Translations under genes and position numbers: made by a program
From: Sunxiuqinia sp965372405
GTDB lineage: Bacteria > Bacteroidota > Bacteroidia > Bacteroidales > Prolixibacteraceae
DNA length: 64,000 nucleotides
Assembly: GCA_965372405.1 (NCBI GenBank)
Contig: CBDVCE010000001.1
Span: forward strand, 62,001 to 126,000
Direction of reading: 5' to 3'
Notes under the pieces: generated by a model
Database searches by the model: none
What the model was told of the DNA's origin: nothing
What the model saw: only the letters and a program-made list of their open reading frames with translations
Part shown: piece after piece, positions 1 through 8,120 of the stretch
Layout: each line of letters begins with the position of its first letter
Position numbering within the stretch: position 1 is the stretch's first letter

Positions 1-1
1 T

Positions 2-343
2 GAGGAAGTTTGGGTAAATTACCTAAGCAACGCCATTAAATATGGAGGAACCCCTCCTGTTATTGAAATGGGTGCAGACCAACTTCCTTTGCAACAAATG
101 GTTCGTTTCTGGATTAAAGACAATGGCAAAGGTCTAAGTCAAGATGAACAGAAACAGCTTTTCGTAAAATTTTCGAGGCTTGATCCAACTCGGGCTGAAG
201 GACACGGACTCGGTTTATCAATTGTGAAGCGCATTGTTGATAAACTTGGTGGAGAGGTTGGTGTTTTAAGCAATGCCGCGAAAGGTGAAGGATCAGTTTT
301 CTACTTTACCCTACCCTCAAAATCGACCCTTTGGGACGATTAA
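2..343 (+). CDS. Sensor histidine kinase, C-terminal ATPase end (partial)
   Basis: The gene runs in from before the window; the frame is open from base 2, so only the C-terminal catalytic part is present. An N-box (VNYLSNAIKYGG), a G1-like box (DNGKGLS) and a G2 box (GHGLGLSIVKRIV) define a GHKL-type HATPase_c domain of a two-component kinase. The last residues (VFYFTLP) are the usual end of this domain, so no receiver or output domain follows. The sensor part and the phospho-accepting histidine lie outside the window, so the signal sensed is unknown. Confidence 0.93.
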   Translation, partial: EEVWVNYLSNAIKYGGTPPVIEMGADQLPLQQMVRFWIKDNGKGLSQDEQKQLFVKFSRLDPTRAEGHGLGLSIVKRIVDKLGGEVGVLSNAAKGEGSVFYFTLPSKSTLWDD

Positions 344-409
344 ATCATTGCACACAGCTAGGCTAGTAATAGTCAGCTTAGCATCAATAAATTCAATCTT
401 TTCAGCAAT

Positions 410-1489
410 ATGGAGAACCTAAAAGATACCCTTTACAAAACTGAACTCATTGAAAATCTAGCTGACGAACTTTCTAAAGCTTACCCTACATTTTCAAAAA
501 AGGATTTTATTAAAGCTGTTTTTTCTTCCGAGTGGAAATCATTGGAGTTAAAACAACGCATGCGCCATATTACCCATAGATTGCACGATTTTCTTCCCAA
601 AGAATATGATCGGGCTATTGAGATTCTAATGGCAACAAGTACGAAAGTCAGTGGTTTTATGGCGATGTCATATTCTGATTTTGTTGAAGTTTACGGACAG
701 GGAGATTGGAACTTGTCGATGGAAGCATTAGCTTGTTTTACCAAGAGTTGTTCTTCTGAATTTGCAATACGTCCTTTTTTAGATGCCAAACCCAAAGAAG
801 GGATGAAACAAATGTTGCTTTGGTCTACGGATGAAAATGAGCATGTTCGCCGTTTTTCCAGTGAAGGCTGCCGCCCTCGCCTGCCTTGGGGAATGGCGCT
901 TAAAAAGTTTATTGCTGATCCTTCATCCATATTGCCTATTCTTGAAAATTTGAAGGATGATTCTTCGGAATATGTTCGAAAAAGTGTAGCCAATAACTTG
1001 AATGACATTTCAAAAGACCACCCAGACACAGTCCTTAATATTTGTGAAAGCTGGCAGGGTAAATCAAAAAATACCGACTGGATTATTAAACACGCCTGTC
1101 GCACATTATTGAAGAGGGGGAACAAAAGGGCAATGATCTTATTTGGTTTTGGTGATCCAAAGAATATTGAGGTATCTGGATTTAAAGCTGAAAAGAAGAA
1201 ACTAAAGATTGGTGAGCAAACAGCTTTTCATTTTGAGATTTCGGTAGATGAAAAGCAAAAAAAGAAACTCCGAATAGAATACAAGGTGCATTTTGTAAAA
1301 GCCTCTGGAAAAACATCGCCCAAAGTTTTTCAGATCAGTGAAAAAGAATGGCTCCCTGATAATCATATCGTAAAGTTTAAACACGATTTTCAAGAGCGAA
1401 CAACACGAAAACATTACCCCGGAGAACATCGGATTGAGATTATTGTGAATGGCGATGTAAAAGCATATTCAGAAATTGAACTTGTTTAA
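410..1489 (+). CDS. AlkD-like DNA alkylation repair protein (HEAT repeats)
   Basis: This 359-aa protein has the all-helical, charged repeat pattern of the AlkC/AlkD family of HEAT-like DNA glycosylases: an N-terminal helical stretch (residues about 1-110), a middle with WSTDENEHVRRFSSEG and DDSSEYVRKSVANNLND, which are typical HEAT-repeat segments, and a lysine-rich beta-type C-terminal extension (about 245-359). AlkD members excise N3- and N7-alkylated purines without flipping the base. Family membership is from sequence pattern; the extra C-terminal domain is seen in longer members. It starts at an ATG 66 nt after the kinase stop and may be cotranscribed with it. Activity on DNA is inferred. 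Confidence 0.75.
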   Translation: MENLKDTLYKTELIENLADELSKAYPTFSKKDFIKAVFSSEWKSLELKQRMRHITHRLHDFLPKEYDRAIEILMATSTKVSGFMAMSYSDFVEVYGQGDWNLSMEALACFTKSCSSEFAIRPFLDAKPKEGMKQMLLWSTDENEHVRRFSSEGCRPRLPWGMALKKFIADPSSILPILENLKDDSSEYVRKSVANNLNDISKDHPDTVLNICESWQGKSKNTDWIIKHACRTLLKRGNKRAMILFGFGDPKNIEVSGFKAEKKKLKIGEQTAFHFEISVDEKQKKKLRIEYKVHFVKASGKTSPKVFQISEKEWLPDNHIVKFKHDFQERTTRKHYPGEHRIEIIVNGDVKAYSEIELV

Positions 1490-1498
1490 AAAGAATGT

Positions 1499-1582
1499 AC
1501 TTCACCCTGTCCGGCAGTTGCCAGATCTGTGTCTGTTTTTGTTCGAACGAGATTCTGAAACAATTCCGATAACAATCGGAAC
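1499..1582. repeat. Extragenic palindrome and hairpin between convergent genes
   Basis: Bases about 1503-1522 contain CCTGTCCGGCAGTTGCC, which reappears nearly unchanged, on the other strand, in the palindrome at 61650-61672. A second hairpin, TTCCGAT-AACA-ATCGGAA (1564-1581), sits just before the end of the convergent helicase gene and could terminate either gene, although no good U-run follows on either strand. Termination is inferred. Confidence 0.45.
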
Positions 1583-1602
1583 GGAATGACTACAAACTTC
1601 AA

Positions 1603-2925
1603 CTACCTTTTTTTACGAGGTCGTTTATGCTTCTTAACTTTACCACCAGGCTTTTGCGAAGTGCTCGACTTTTTTTTAGTTGGTTTACGTTTTTTCTCAT
1701 GGAAGGCTCCCTTGAAATCCGGATTATCCAATTTTTGCTGGCGGTCAATCTCACGATCTTGTACCTGTTTCACTGACCTACTAGTAGCTACAACCTCTAC
1801 CTCTTCAGGAATCACACGCTCCGGAATTTCCATACGAATCACTTCCTCAACTTTGCGAAGATGGTATTCTTCCGAAGGATCAATTAGCGAGATAGCCGCT
1901 CCTTTATTATTGGCTCTTGCAGTACGTCCAATCCGATGCACATAATCATCGTAACGCTGTGGTAAATCAAAATTAAACACATGGCTAACCAGGCTTACAT
2001 CAATTCCCCGGGCTGAGACATCAGTCGTAATTAAAATTCGAACCCCTCCATCTTTAAATGCCTGTATAGCATTCAAGCGTGTATTCTGTCCTTTATTGGA
2101 ATGCAGAATTCGCTTCTCCCCTTCCGTTTTTCGCTTAATTATTTTATAAACCGCCTCAGCATTCTCCTTCGTTTTGGTAAATATGATTACCCTGCTAAAG
2201 GTTTCCTCATCTTCTAATAAATGCCGAATCAGGTTCAGTTTTGTTTTAAAGTTGGGCACTTTATAATACGACTGCTCAACCAACTCTACCGGAGTTGCTG
2301 ATGGAGCAATCTCAATCCTTTCGGGAAAGTCAAGAAACTCATGACACATTTCTTCTACATTCTCATTAAAAGTTGCCGAAAATAAAAGGTTCTGTCGTTT
2401 TACCGGAATAATTTCCAGAAGCTGCCTGATCTTGGGCATAAAGCCCATATCCAGCATTCGGTCTGCCTCATCAATCACCAGCGTTTTAATTTTCTTTAAC
2501 GACAAAGCCCCATTATGGTATAACTCAAAAAGTCTTCCGGGAGTTGCAACTACAATATCAACACCTGGCTCCACAAGCTCAGCATGTTTAGTCCAACCAA
2601 TACCACCATAAATAGCAGCATGCCGGATATTACTAAACTCTGTAAATTCCGCAATATCTGCTCCAATCTGAATGGCCAACTCACGGGTGGGTGCAATAAT
2701 TAATGCTCTTGGGTCGTCACCTTCAGCCTTTACCAATTTCATGAAAATTGGAAGTAAGTATGCTGCAGTTTTACCAGTACCTGTTTGTGCAATACCCAAT
2801 ACATCAGCTCCAGAGCCTGCCACAGGGATAGCCTTTTCCTGAATAGGTGTTGGTTGCACAAAACCCATATTATCCAAGGCCTTTAAAATCGACTTGTTTA
2901 CTTTTAAATCTTCGAAAGTTGTCAT
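1603..2925 (-). CDS. DEAD-box ATP-dependent RNA helicase (RhlE-like)
   Basis: This 440-aa protein has all helicase motifs in order: Q motif (PTPIQ, 25-29), Walker A AQTGTGKT (46-53), PTRELA (79-84), DEAD (152-155), SAT (183-185) and HRIGRTAR (330-337), followed by a basic tail (about 405-440) rich in Lys/Arg that probably binds RNA. Such proteins unwind short RNA duplexes in ribosome assembly, mRNA decay or cold adaptation. The ATG at 2925 is chosen over an in-frame TTG at 2946, because a -7 promoter element lies between them (2932-2939). The exact paralogue (RhlE, CsdA or SrmB type) cannot be told from sequence alone. Confidence 0.95.
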   Translation of the reverse strand: MTTFEDLKVNKSILKALDNMGFVQPTPIQEKAIPVAGSGADVLGIAQTGTGKTAAYLLPIFMKLVKAEGDDPRALIIAPTRELAIQIGADIAEFTEFSNIRHAAIYGGIGWTKHAELVEPGVDIVVATPGRLFELYHNGALSLKKIKTLVIDEADRMLDMGFMPKIRQLLEIIPVKRQNLLFSATFNENVEEMCHEFLDFPERIEIAPSATPVELVEQSYYKVPNFKTKLNLIRHLLEDEETFSRVIIFTKTKENAEAVYKIIKRKTEGEKRILHSNKGQNTRLNAIQAFKDGGVRILITTDVSARGIDVSLVSHVFNFDLPQRYDDYVHRIGRTARANNKGAAISLIDPSEEYHLRKVEEVIRMEIPERVIPEEVEVVATSRSVKQVQDREIDRQQKLDNPDFKGAFHEKKRKPTKKKSSTSQKPGGKVKKHKRPRKKR

Positions 2926-2931
2926 AAGCCG

Positions 2932-2939
2932 CAAAGATA
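2932..2939 (-). promoter_or_regulatory. -7 promoter element of the helicase gene
   Basis: On the minus strand the bases read TATCTTTG, a perfect Bacteroidota -7 element (TAnnTTTG). It ends 6 nt before the ATG at 2925, so the transcript would have almost no leader. A matching -33 TTTG at the right distance is not clear. Confidence 0.6.
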
Positions 2940-2947
2940 CATTCAAA

Positions 2948-3060
2948 AGTTGGAAGTTGGAAGAGATAGATGGATGCAGGATTGCTCAGCCTTCAATATC
3001 AAAAGTCATCCCGGATGAAACGGAGTGGAAGTCCGGGATCTACATATTAACGTGCAGATT
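2948..3060 (+). repeat. Diverged copy of part of the 358-bp tandem repeat
   Basis: This stretch aligns with the junction of the tandem units at 8121-9155. Shared blocks include TTGGAAGA, GATGCAGGATTGCT, AGCCTT, AAAAGTCATCCCGGAT, GGAAGTCCGG and CGTGCAGATT, in the same order. It lies directly upstream of the helicase promoter. The similarity stops sharply at about 3060, and a further piece of the unit reappears at 3796. Confidence 0.7.
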
Positions 3061-3432
3061 ACATTGATAATTTAAAAAAGAGATTGGGTTGGAATGTGCG
3101 GCGCATATATCGTCACAATTTCAATCAACATTCCTGTTGCGCCTTTTTATCTCATCATTCCACACCCCGGGTTGCTCTCACTTCATTCGTTTACCCGGGG
3201 TTATTGCTGTAATGCCCTTTCAGGGCAACACGGAATGACGCTGAAAGTGTCGAAGAAAATAGCCCAGTGCAAAGCGCTGGGTTAATATAGATGTGTGAAA
3301 ATCGTCCGGCGGAATTGGCTGGAACGAAGCGGTTAAGTATCACCGGACGAAAAACCTCGTATTATAAAAAAACATTGTTCCCCACAAGTTTTTAAAGTGA
3401 TGAGTACGGATGGACTAGCGTTAGCAGAGAAA
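3061..3432. repeat. Gene-free stretch with clustered REP-like hairpins
   Basis: No credible gene is present. Hairpins follow one another: ACCCCGGGT (3164-3172) paired with a copy at 3192-3202; TGCCC-TTTCA-GGGCA (3213-3227); a 10-bp stem with an AAA loop (3261-3283); and the inverted pair TCGTCCGG / CCGGACGA (3302-3309 and 3343-3350). Palindrome clusters of this sort are common extragenic repeats in Bacteroidota. No transposase that could mobilise them is in the window. Confidence 0.6.
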
Positions 3433-3777
3433 CTATTTTCTTTCCATAACAAACACCCCACAAACGTCTTCGCTATCATAAGTAGAGCCAACTAGTTTAT
3501 TATCTGAAATTAGGTGCAGTTCGAAGTTATTAGGCAGATAATCAATTGGCTTGTGGTTTTGTGTTGCTGTTACTTCAAAACTTTCCAGCAATACCTTGCC
3601 GTCTAAAATTGTTCCTTTTACGCTTTCAACCACATCTATTTTGTAGTTGTTCTCTACTTCTTCGGTGAAGGTGAAAACACCAGTTACTTCATCACCAATT
3701 TGTATAATCTCTACTTCCCCTTCCGACTTTCCATATTCAAAATCTTCCTTATATGTCCAGTTACCAGTAATATTCAT
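3433..3777 (-). CDS. Small hypothetical protein (lipocalin-like beta pattern)
   Basis: This 114-aa protein is not recognised. It has no signal peptide and alternates short beta-type strands (NITGNWTYKEDFEY, EVEIIQIGDEVTGVFTF, KVLLESFEV, KLVGSTYD), which suggests a small beta-barrel such as those found in lipocalin-like proteins; this is inference. The ATG at 3777 is preferred to an in-frame TTG at 3795. The gene stands alone among repeats: fragments of the 358-bp repeat lie on both sides (2948-3060 and 3796-3820). Confidence 0.55.
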   Translation of the reverse strand: MNITGNWTYKEDFEYGKSEGEVEIIQIGDEVTGVFTFTEEVENNYKIDVVESVKGTILDGKVLLESFEVTATQNHKPIDYLPNNFELHLISDNKLVGSTYDSEDVCGVFVMERK

Positions 3778-3795
3778 GCTGCAATTTTTTGACAA

Positions 3796-3820
3796 ACTTA
3801 GTGATTTTTGTGGCTTGTTT
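3796..3820 (+). repeat. Fragment of the 358-bp repeat
   Basis: Twenty-five bases starting ACTTAGTGATTTTTG are identical to bases of tandem unit 1 beginning near 8208, and weaker similarity continues to about 3850. It lies just upstream of the small minus-strand gene and of the iclR promoter. Confidence 0.6.
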
Positions 3821-3856
3821 ATCTGGTTAAATCTCAGTGCAGCTCAACCATGTGTA

Positions 3857-3887
3857 TTTGTATTCTTATTAATTATTTATATTTTTG
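3857..3887 (+). promoter_or_regulatory. Bacteroidota promoter of the IclR operon
   Basis: TTTG at 3857-3860 is followed after 19 bases by TATTTTTG at 3880-3887, matching both the -33 and -7 elements and the spacing of Bacteroidota primary-sigma promoters. It lies about 43 nt before the ATG at 3930 and overlaps the alternative TTG start at 3885, arguing against that start. Confidence 0.75.
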
Positions 3888-3929
3888 CGATGTATTCATA
3901 TTGGAATTCACTATTCATATATAAATTCA

Positions 3930-4703
3930 ATGATTACCAGAACTGAAACCAACTATAAAGTACCTAATCTGGAAAGAGGCTTAGCCATATTGGAATTATT
4001 GGCCGAACACAGAACTGGACTTACAATACAGGAAATCAAGAACAAACTGAAACTTTCGCAGACTACAGTTTTTAGAATAACCCAATCTTTATTACAACTT
4101 GGCTATTTGAGACGAGACGATGAATCAAAGATTTTTTTCTCAACACGGAAAATGTTGTCGGTTGGATTTCAGACGATAGGTGAACACAACCTGTTAGAAT
4201 CAGCCTTACCATGGATGCGCCGTTTAAGAGACATTGTAAAGGAAACCGTATTTCTTGGTGTTATGGGCGAAGGGAAAGGTATTTTTATCGAACAGGCATT
4301 GGGCTCTCACCCTTTCAAATTCATGCTTTCGCCCGGAGAATCCTTCTATTATCACTCATCAGCTCCCGGAAAAGCAATGCTAGCTTATTTACCGGAAAAG
4401 GAACGAAAAATAATTACATCCAAACTTATTCTCAAGAAACTAAACGAAAACACCATAACATCGAAAAAAGAACTAACAAAAGAGCTGGATGAAGTAGTAC
4501 AATTTGGCTATGCTTTTGATCGTGAAGAAACCTTAAAAGGAGTGATATGTATTGGCACACCAATTCTTGACTACCAGGGATTCCCAATAGCATCAATTTG
4601 GATATCTGGTCCTGCAGATAGATTAAATGAAAGCATTTGGAAAGAAAATGGTGAACTTATAAGAAGCTATGCCGATAAAATCTCATTGGAGATGGGCTAT
4701 TAA
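3930..4703 (+). CDS. IclR-family transcriptional regulator
   Basis: The 257-aa protein has an N-terminal winged helix (about 8-70; ERGLAILELLAE, GLTIQEIKNKLKLSQTTVFRI) and a C-terminal IclR effector domain (about 85-255) with the typical YYHSSAPGKAMLAYLP and GYAFDREE segments. IclR proteins bind small carboxylate or aromatic ligands and usually control a neighbouring catabolic operon. The next gene starts 30 nt downstream on the same strand, so the haem/propeller gene is the likely target. The ligand is unknown. The ATG at 3930 follows a good promoter. Confidence 0.93.
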   Translation: MITRTETNYKVPNLERGLAILELLAEHRTGLTIQEIKNKLKLSQTTVFRITQSLLQLGYLRRDDESKIFFSTRKMLSVGFQTIGEHNLLESALPWMRRLRDIVKETVFLGVMGEGKGIFIEQALGSHPFKFMLSPGESFYYHSSAPGKAMLAYLPEKERKIITSKLILKKLNENTITSKKELTKELDEVVQFGYAFDREETLKGVICIGTPILDYQGFPIASIWISGPADRLNESIWKENGELIRSYADKISLEMGY

Positions 4704-4733
4704 GAAAATGAACCTAACTAAACCTACATCAAT

Positions 4734-7010
4734 ATGATTTCAAAAATTACAATACAAATTAACCTTTTCATATGCATAGTTCTACTAGGCTTTATTAATG
4801 GTACTGCCAGCAATAATGAATTATTAAAGAGAATAAACAGGATTGATCCGGTAGCATATCAACTGGCCATTACAGATATGCAGAAAACTTTCCCGAATAG
4901 AAAACTAAATACTGACAAATACCTACAAGCTTTAAATTCTCTTGAAGAACAAAAGCAAAGTTTGGCCGAAGGTATTCAAGCATCGGATCAGAAGACAATT
5001 CAAAAAGCTGAAGAATTGCTTGATATGCTTGATGAAGCTCTGCTTGCGAATCCACTTCTTGATTTTGATGAGATCATTCTTCTACGTCGTGATATAGGAA
5101 ATCAGGCAAGAAATGCAATGAGTGGGGCATTGGAAATAGTTCCCTCTAATTTTGAAACAAACGCAAATATCCCCCATCCAAATAAAAACTGGAAGAATGA
5201 AATTTCAATTTTATCCGGTTTAAGAACAAGTCCACAAATAAGAACTTTATACAAACCCGATTCGACCAAACTTATTAATGACTTATGCCTCAATTATGAT
5301 GGAAAAGAGTTAATGTTTTCTTCGATTGGCACCCATGGTCGTTGGCATTTATTTGTATTAAACACAAAAACGAATAAGCTGGAGCAGATTACGCCAGATG
5401 ACATTAGCGATTTCGATTGTTTTGATGGATGTTTCTTACCAGACGGTCGAATTAACTTTTGCTCTACAGCAACATTCTTGGGGCTTCCTTGCACAAACGG
5501 AGGTCATCGGATGTGTGGACTTTTTCAGATTGACAGGGAAAGTAAATCCATAAGACAGCTTACATTTGATCAGGATAGCAACTGGGAACCGGTTGTAATG
5601 AATGATGGGAAAGTACTTTATCAGCGATGGGAATATTCAGGCTTACCCCATTCAAACTCAAGAATTATATTCTCTATGAATCCGGATGGGACATCACAGC
5701 TAGCCCATTATGGATCGAATTCCTATTTTCCTACAGCTTTTTTTGGAGGAAGGCCTGTTCCTGGAAACTCATCTGCCTTTGTAGGTGTGGCCACTGGCCA
5801 TCACAGTGTCTCACATGCTGGTCGGTTAATGGTTATTGATCCGTCAAAAGGCCGTCATGAAACCGATGGCGTGGTTGCCGAAATCCCTCATCGAGGTCGC
5901 AAAGTAGAACCTATCATTCGCGATCGACTGCCTGATGGAGTATGGCCCATGTTTATGAATCCATACCCTTTAAGCGATAAGTATTTCTTAGTTAGCATGA
6001 AGGAAAATCCAGATGCATTATGGGGTTTGTACCTGGTAGATGTTTTCAACAATACGACTTTACTCTACCAAGCTGAAGGAGAAGCCGTGATAGAAGCACA
6101 TCCTTTTAGAAAACAAAAAACTCCTCCTGTTATTCTCGATCGTATTACTCCTGAAAGTAAAACGGCCACTGTCTTTTTGCAGGATATTTATCATGGCCCC
6201 GGACTAAAAGGAATTGATAAAGGGGAAGTAAAAAAGCTTCGGATAGGTTCCTATTTCTTCAGTCCGTACGGACAAGGTGGATTACTCGAAACCATTGGAA
6301 TGGATGGACCATGGGATATTATGCGTATCCTTGGAACAGTTCCTGTTGAAAAAGATGGCTCTGCCATATTCACTATCCCATCGAACACGCCTATATTTAT
6401 TCAGCCACTGGACAAGGAAGGGAAAGCTTTACAGCAAATGCGGAGCTGGTTCACTGCAATGCCTGGCGAGCGTATTTCATGCATTGGATGTCATGAAAAC
6501 AGAAATGAAGTTGCCCTGCCCAAAATGACAATTGCTGCCAGAAAAGAACCTTCAGATATTGAAGAGTGGTTTGGTCCAAAACGTAGCTTTAGTTATAGGC
6601 ATGAAATTCAACCTGTATTAGATCAATATTGTATTTCCTGCCATAATGAAAAACATCCCCGGGTACCTTATCTGAAAGGGGATAAAATGATTACTGACTG
6701 GACATCTCAGATTTCGGGAAGAGCAAATACTGAATATGGAGGCCATTTCTCTCAATCTTATACAGAGCTACACCGATATGTTCGTCGTCCCGGAATTGAA
6801 AGTGATATGCACATGCTAAGTCCAATGGATGTTCACGCAGACCAAACCGAATTAGTACAGCTACTTAAGAAAGGCCATCATAACGTTAAGCTGGACAACG
6901 AATCCCTTGAGAAGCTTTATTGCTGGATTGATTTTAATGCCCCCTTTCATGGTCAGCGAAAAGATATCCCCTGTTTTAATACTGTTGAAAATAGTATCTG
7001 CAGAATCTAA
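4734..7010 (+). CDS. Secreted c-haem, beta-propeller protein (HzsA-like), N-terminal part of a broken fusion
   Basis: This 758-aa reading frame starts with a signal peptide (about 1-26, LFICIVLLGFINGTAS). A helical N-terminal region is followed by WD40/PD40-like propeller repeats (about 180-470; KELMFSSIGTHGRWHLF, VLYQRWEYSGLPH) and then two c-type haem motifs, CIGCH (583-587) and CISCH (633-637). The layout matches the HzsA-related family (hydrazine synthase alpha-subunit-like) of Planctomycetes, Verrucomicrobia and Bacteroidota, most of which have no known link to hydrazine. The frame stops at TAA 7008-7010, but the same frame continues at once with ETRQKYANIEMDFGVLPE, a segment expected in longer members that carry a SUMF1 domain. 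It looks like a single gene split by a nonsense mutation. Substrate unknown. Confidence 0.8.
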   Translation: MISKITIQINLFICIVLLGFINGTASNNELLKRINRIDPVAYQLAITDMQKTFPNRKLNTDKYLQALNSLEEQKQSLAEGIQASDQKTIQKAEELLDMLDEALLANPLLDFDEIILLRRDIGNQARNAMSGALEIVPSNFETNANIPHPNKNWKNEISILSGLRTSPQIRTLYKPDSTKLINDLCLNYDGKELMFSSIGTHGRWHLFVLNTKTNKLEQITPDDISDFDCFDGCFLPDGRINFCSTATFLGLPCTNGGHRMCGLFQIDRESKSIRQLTFDQDSNWEPVVMNDGKVLYQRWEYSGLPHSNSRIIFSMNPDGTSQLAHYGSNSYFPTAFFGGRPVPGNSSAFVGVATGHHSVSHAGRLMVIDPSKGRHETDGVVAEIPHRGRKVEPIIRDRLPDGVWPMFMNPYPLSDKYFLVSMKENPDALWGLYLVDVFNNTTLLYQAEGEAVIEAHPFRKQKTPPVILDRITPESKTATVFLQDIYHGPGLKGIDKGEVKKLRIGSYFFSPYGQGGLLETIGMDGPWDIMRILGTVPVEKDGSAIFTIPSNTPIFIQPLDKEGKALQQMRSWFTAMPGERISCIGCHENRNEVALPKMTIAARKEPSDIEEWFGPKRSFSYRHEIQPVLDQYCISCHNEKHPRVPYLKGDKMITDWTSQISGRANTEYGGHFSQSYTELHRYVRRPGIESDMHMLSPMDVHADQTELVQLLKKGHHNVKLDNESLEKLYCWIDFNAPFHGQRKDIPCFNTVENSICRI

Positions 7011-7040
7011 GAAACCCGCCAGAAATATGCTAATATAGAA

Positions 7041-8039
7041 ATGGATTTTGGAGTACTTCCAGAACCAGGGCCATCACCTAAGACTGTTATCCCGGAAAAA
7101 ATAGCAAATCTACACCCTGATGATAAAGCTCCGGAAGGCTGGCCTATAACCCTTGCGGATGCCCACAATAAGCAAATTAATCCAAGACAACAATATCAAA
7201 AAGATATTCAACTGGAGAATGGAATCATTCTGAAAATGGTTAAAGTACCTACAGGTCAATTCTTAATGGGCGGAGATGGTCATCGGGATGAGAAGCCCAA
7301 GTCATCGGTAAATATCCAAAAGCCTTATTGGATTGGTAGGTTTGAAATTACCAACGAACAGTACACCATCTTTAATTCTGAACACGATAGTCGACATGAG
7401 CACAGGCATGGTTATCAATTTGGGAGAGCCGGATATCAGTTAAATAAACCAGATCAACCTGTAGTTCGTGTATCATGGAAAGAGGCTATGTCATTTTGCA
7501 ACTGGCTATCAAAGGAAACAGGACACAAATTCACATTGCCAACTGAAGCTCAATGGGAATGGGCTTGCAGAGCAGGAACAGATTCCGACTTCTGGTATGG
7601 AGACTTAAGTGCTAACTATAGTGATTTTTCGAATTTGGGTGATCAAAAACTAGCTGAGTTTGCTGCTTGTACAGCTTACAAGTTTTATGAAAGTACAAGA
7701 ATAATAGATAATCCAAACAAGTACGATGACTGGATTCCGCATGACACCACTTTTAATGATGGTGGTTTTGTTTCAGAGGCAGTTGGTAGGTACCGGGCAA
7801 ACCCCTGGGATTTAAATGACATGCACGGGAACGTTTGGGAATGGACTCGCTCTGATTACAAATTGTACCCATACAATGGTGAAGATGGACGAAATGATTT
7901 AAATCCTGACACAGATAAAGTAGTCCGTGGAGGCTCCTGGTATTCACGCCCTAAAAAATCAACTTCATCATACAGGCTGCCATATCGAACATACCAAAAA
8001 GTATTTGACGTAGGATTCAGAGTAGTGATGGAAGACTAA
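7041..8039 (+). CDS. SUMF1/FGE-like domain, C-terminal part of the broken fusion
   Basis: This frame has a formylglycine-generating-enzyme-type (SUMF1, C-type-lectin-like) fold at about residues 62-332: KVPTGQFLMGG, YWIGRFEITNEQYTIF, LPTEAQWEWACRAG, DMHGNVWEWT, VVRGGSWYS and VGFRVV. The cysteines of the true FGE active site near the GGSW motif are absent (GGSWYSRPKKSTSSYR), so it is probably not a sulfatase activator. It lies in the same frame as the preceding haem protein, separated only by TAA and 10 sense codons; the ATG at 7041 is the first available start and gives no signal peptide. Translated alone it would stay in the cytoplasm, away from its usual partner domain. Confidence 0.8.
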   Translation: MDFGVLPEPGPSPKTVIPEKIANLHPDDKAPEGWPITLADAHNKQINPRQQYQKDIQLENGIILKMVKVPTGQFLMGGDGHRDEKPKSSVNIQKPYWIGRFEITNEQYTIFNSEHDSRHEHRHGYQFGRAGYQLNKPDQPVVRVSWKEAMSFCNWLSKETGHKFTLPTEAQWEWACRAGTDSDFWYGDLSANYSDFSNLGDQKLAEFAACTAYKFYESTRIIDNPNKYDDWIPHDTTFNDGGFVSEAVGRYRANPWDLNDMHGNVWEWTRSDYKLYPYNGEDGRNDLNPDTDKVVRGGSWYSRPKKSTSSYRLPYRTYQKVFDVGFRVVMED

Positions 8040-8120
8040 AAAGGAGGCTAAAGTTGAGACGTTATTGCTCTTAGGTGAAATCAGGTTAGTGCAGTTACAA
8101 AGTTTGTGTGAACAGCCTAC

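Noticed and set aside
3094..3285. Plus-strand frame of 63 aa
   Set aside because: It lies wholly in the hairpin cluster and its composition follows the palindromes.
4734..7010. Hydrazine synthase and anammox metabolism
   Set aside because: Similarity is to the wider HzsA-related family. No beta/gamma hydrazine synthase subunits or other anammox genes are present.
7008..7010. Reassigned TAA codon or selenocysteine-like recoding
   Set aside because: TAA ends many normal genes in the window and no recoding element is seen; a nonsense mutation or sequencing error is simpler.
7041..8039. Functional formylglycine-generating enzyme
   Set aside because: The active-site cysteines near GGSW are missing and no sulfatase is nearby.
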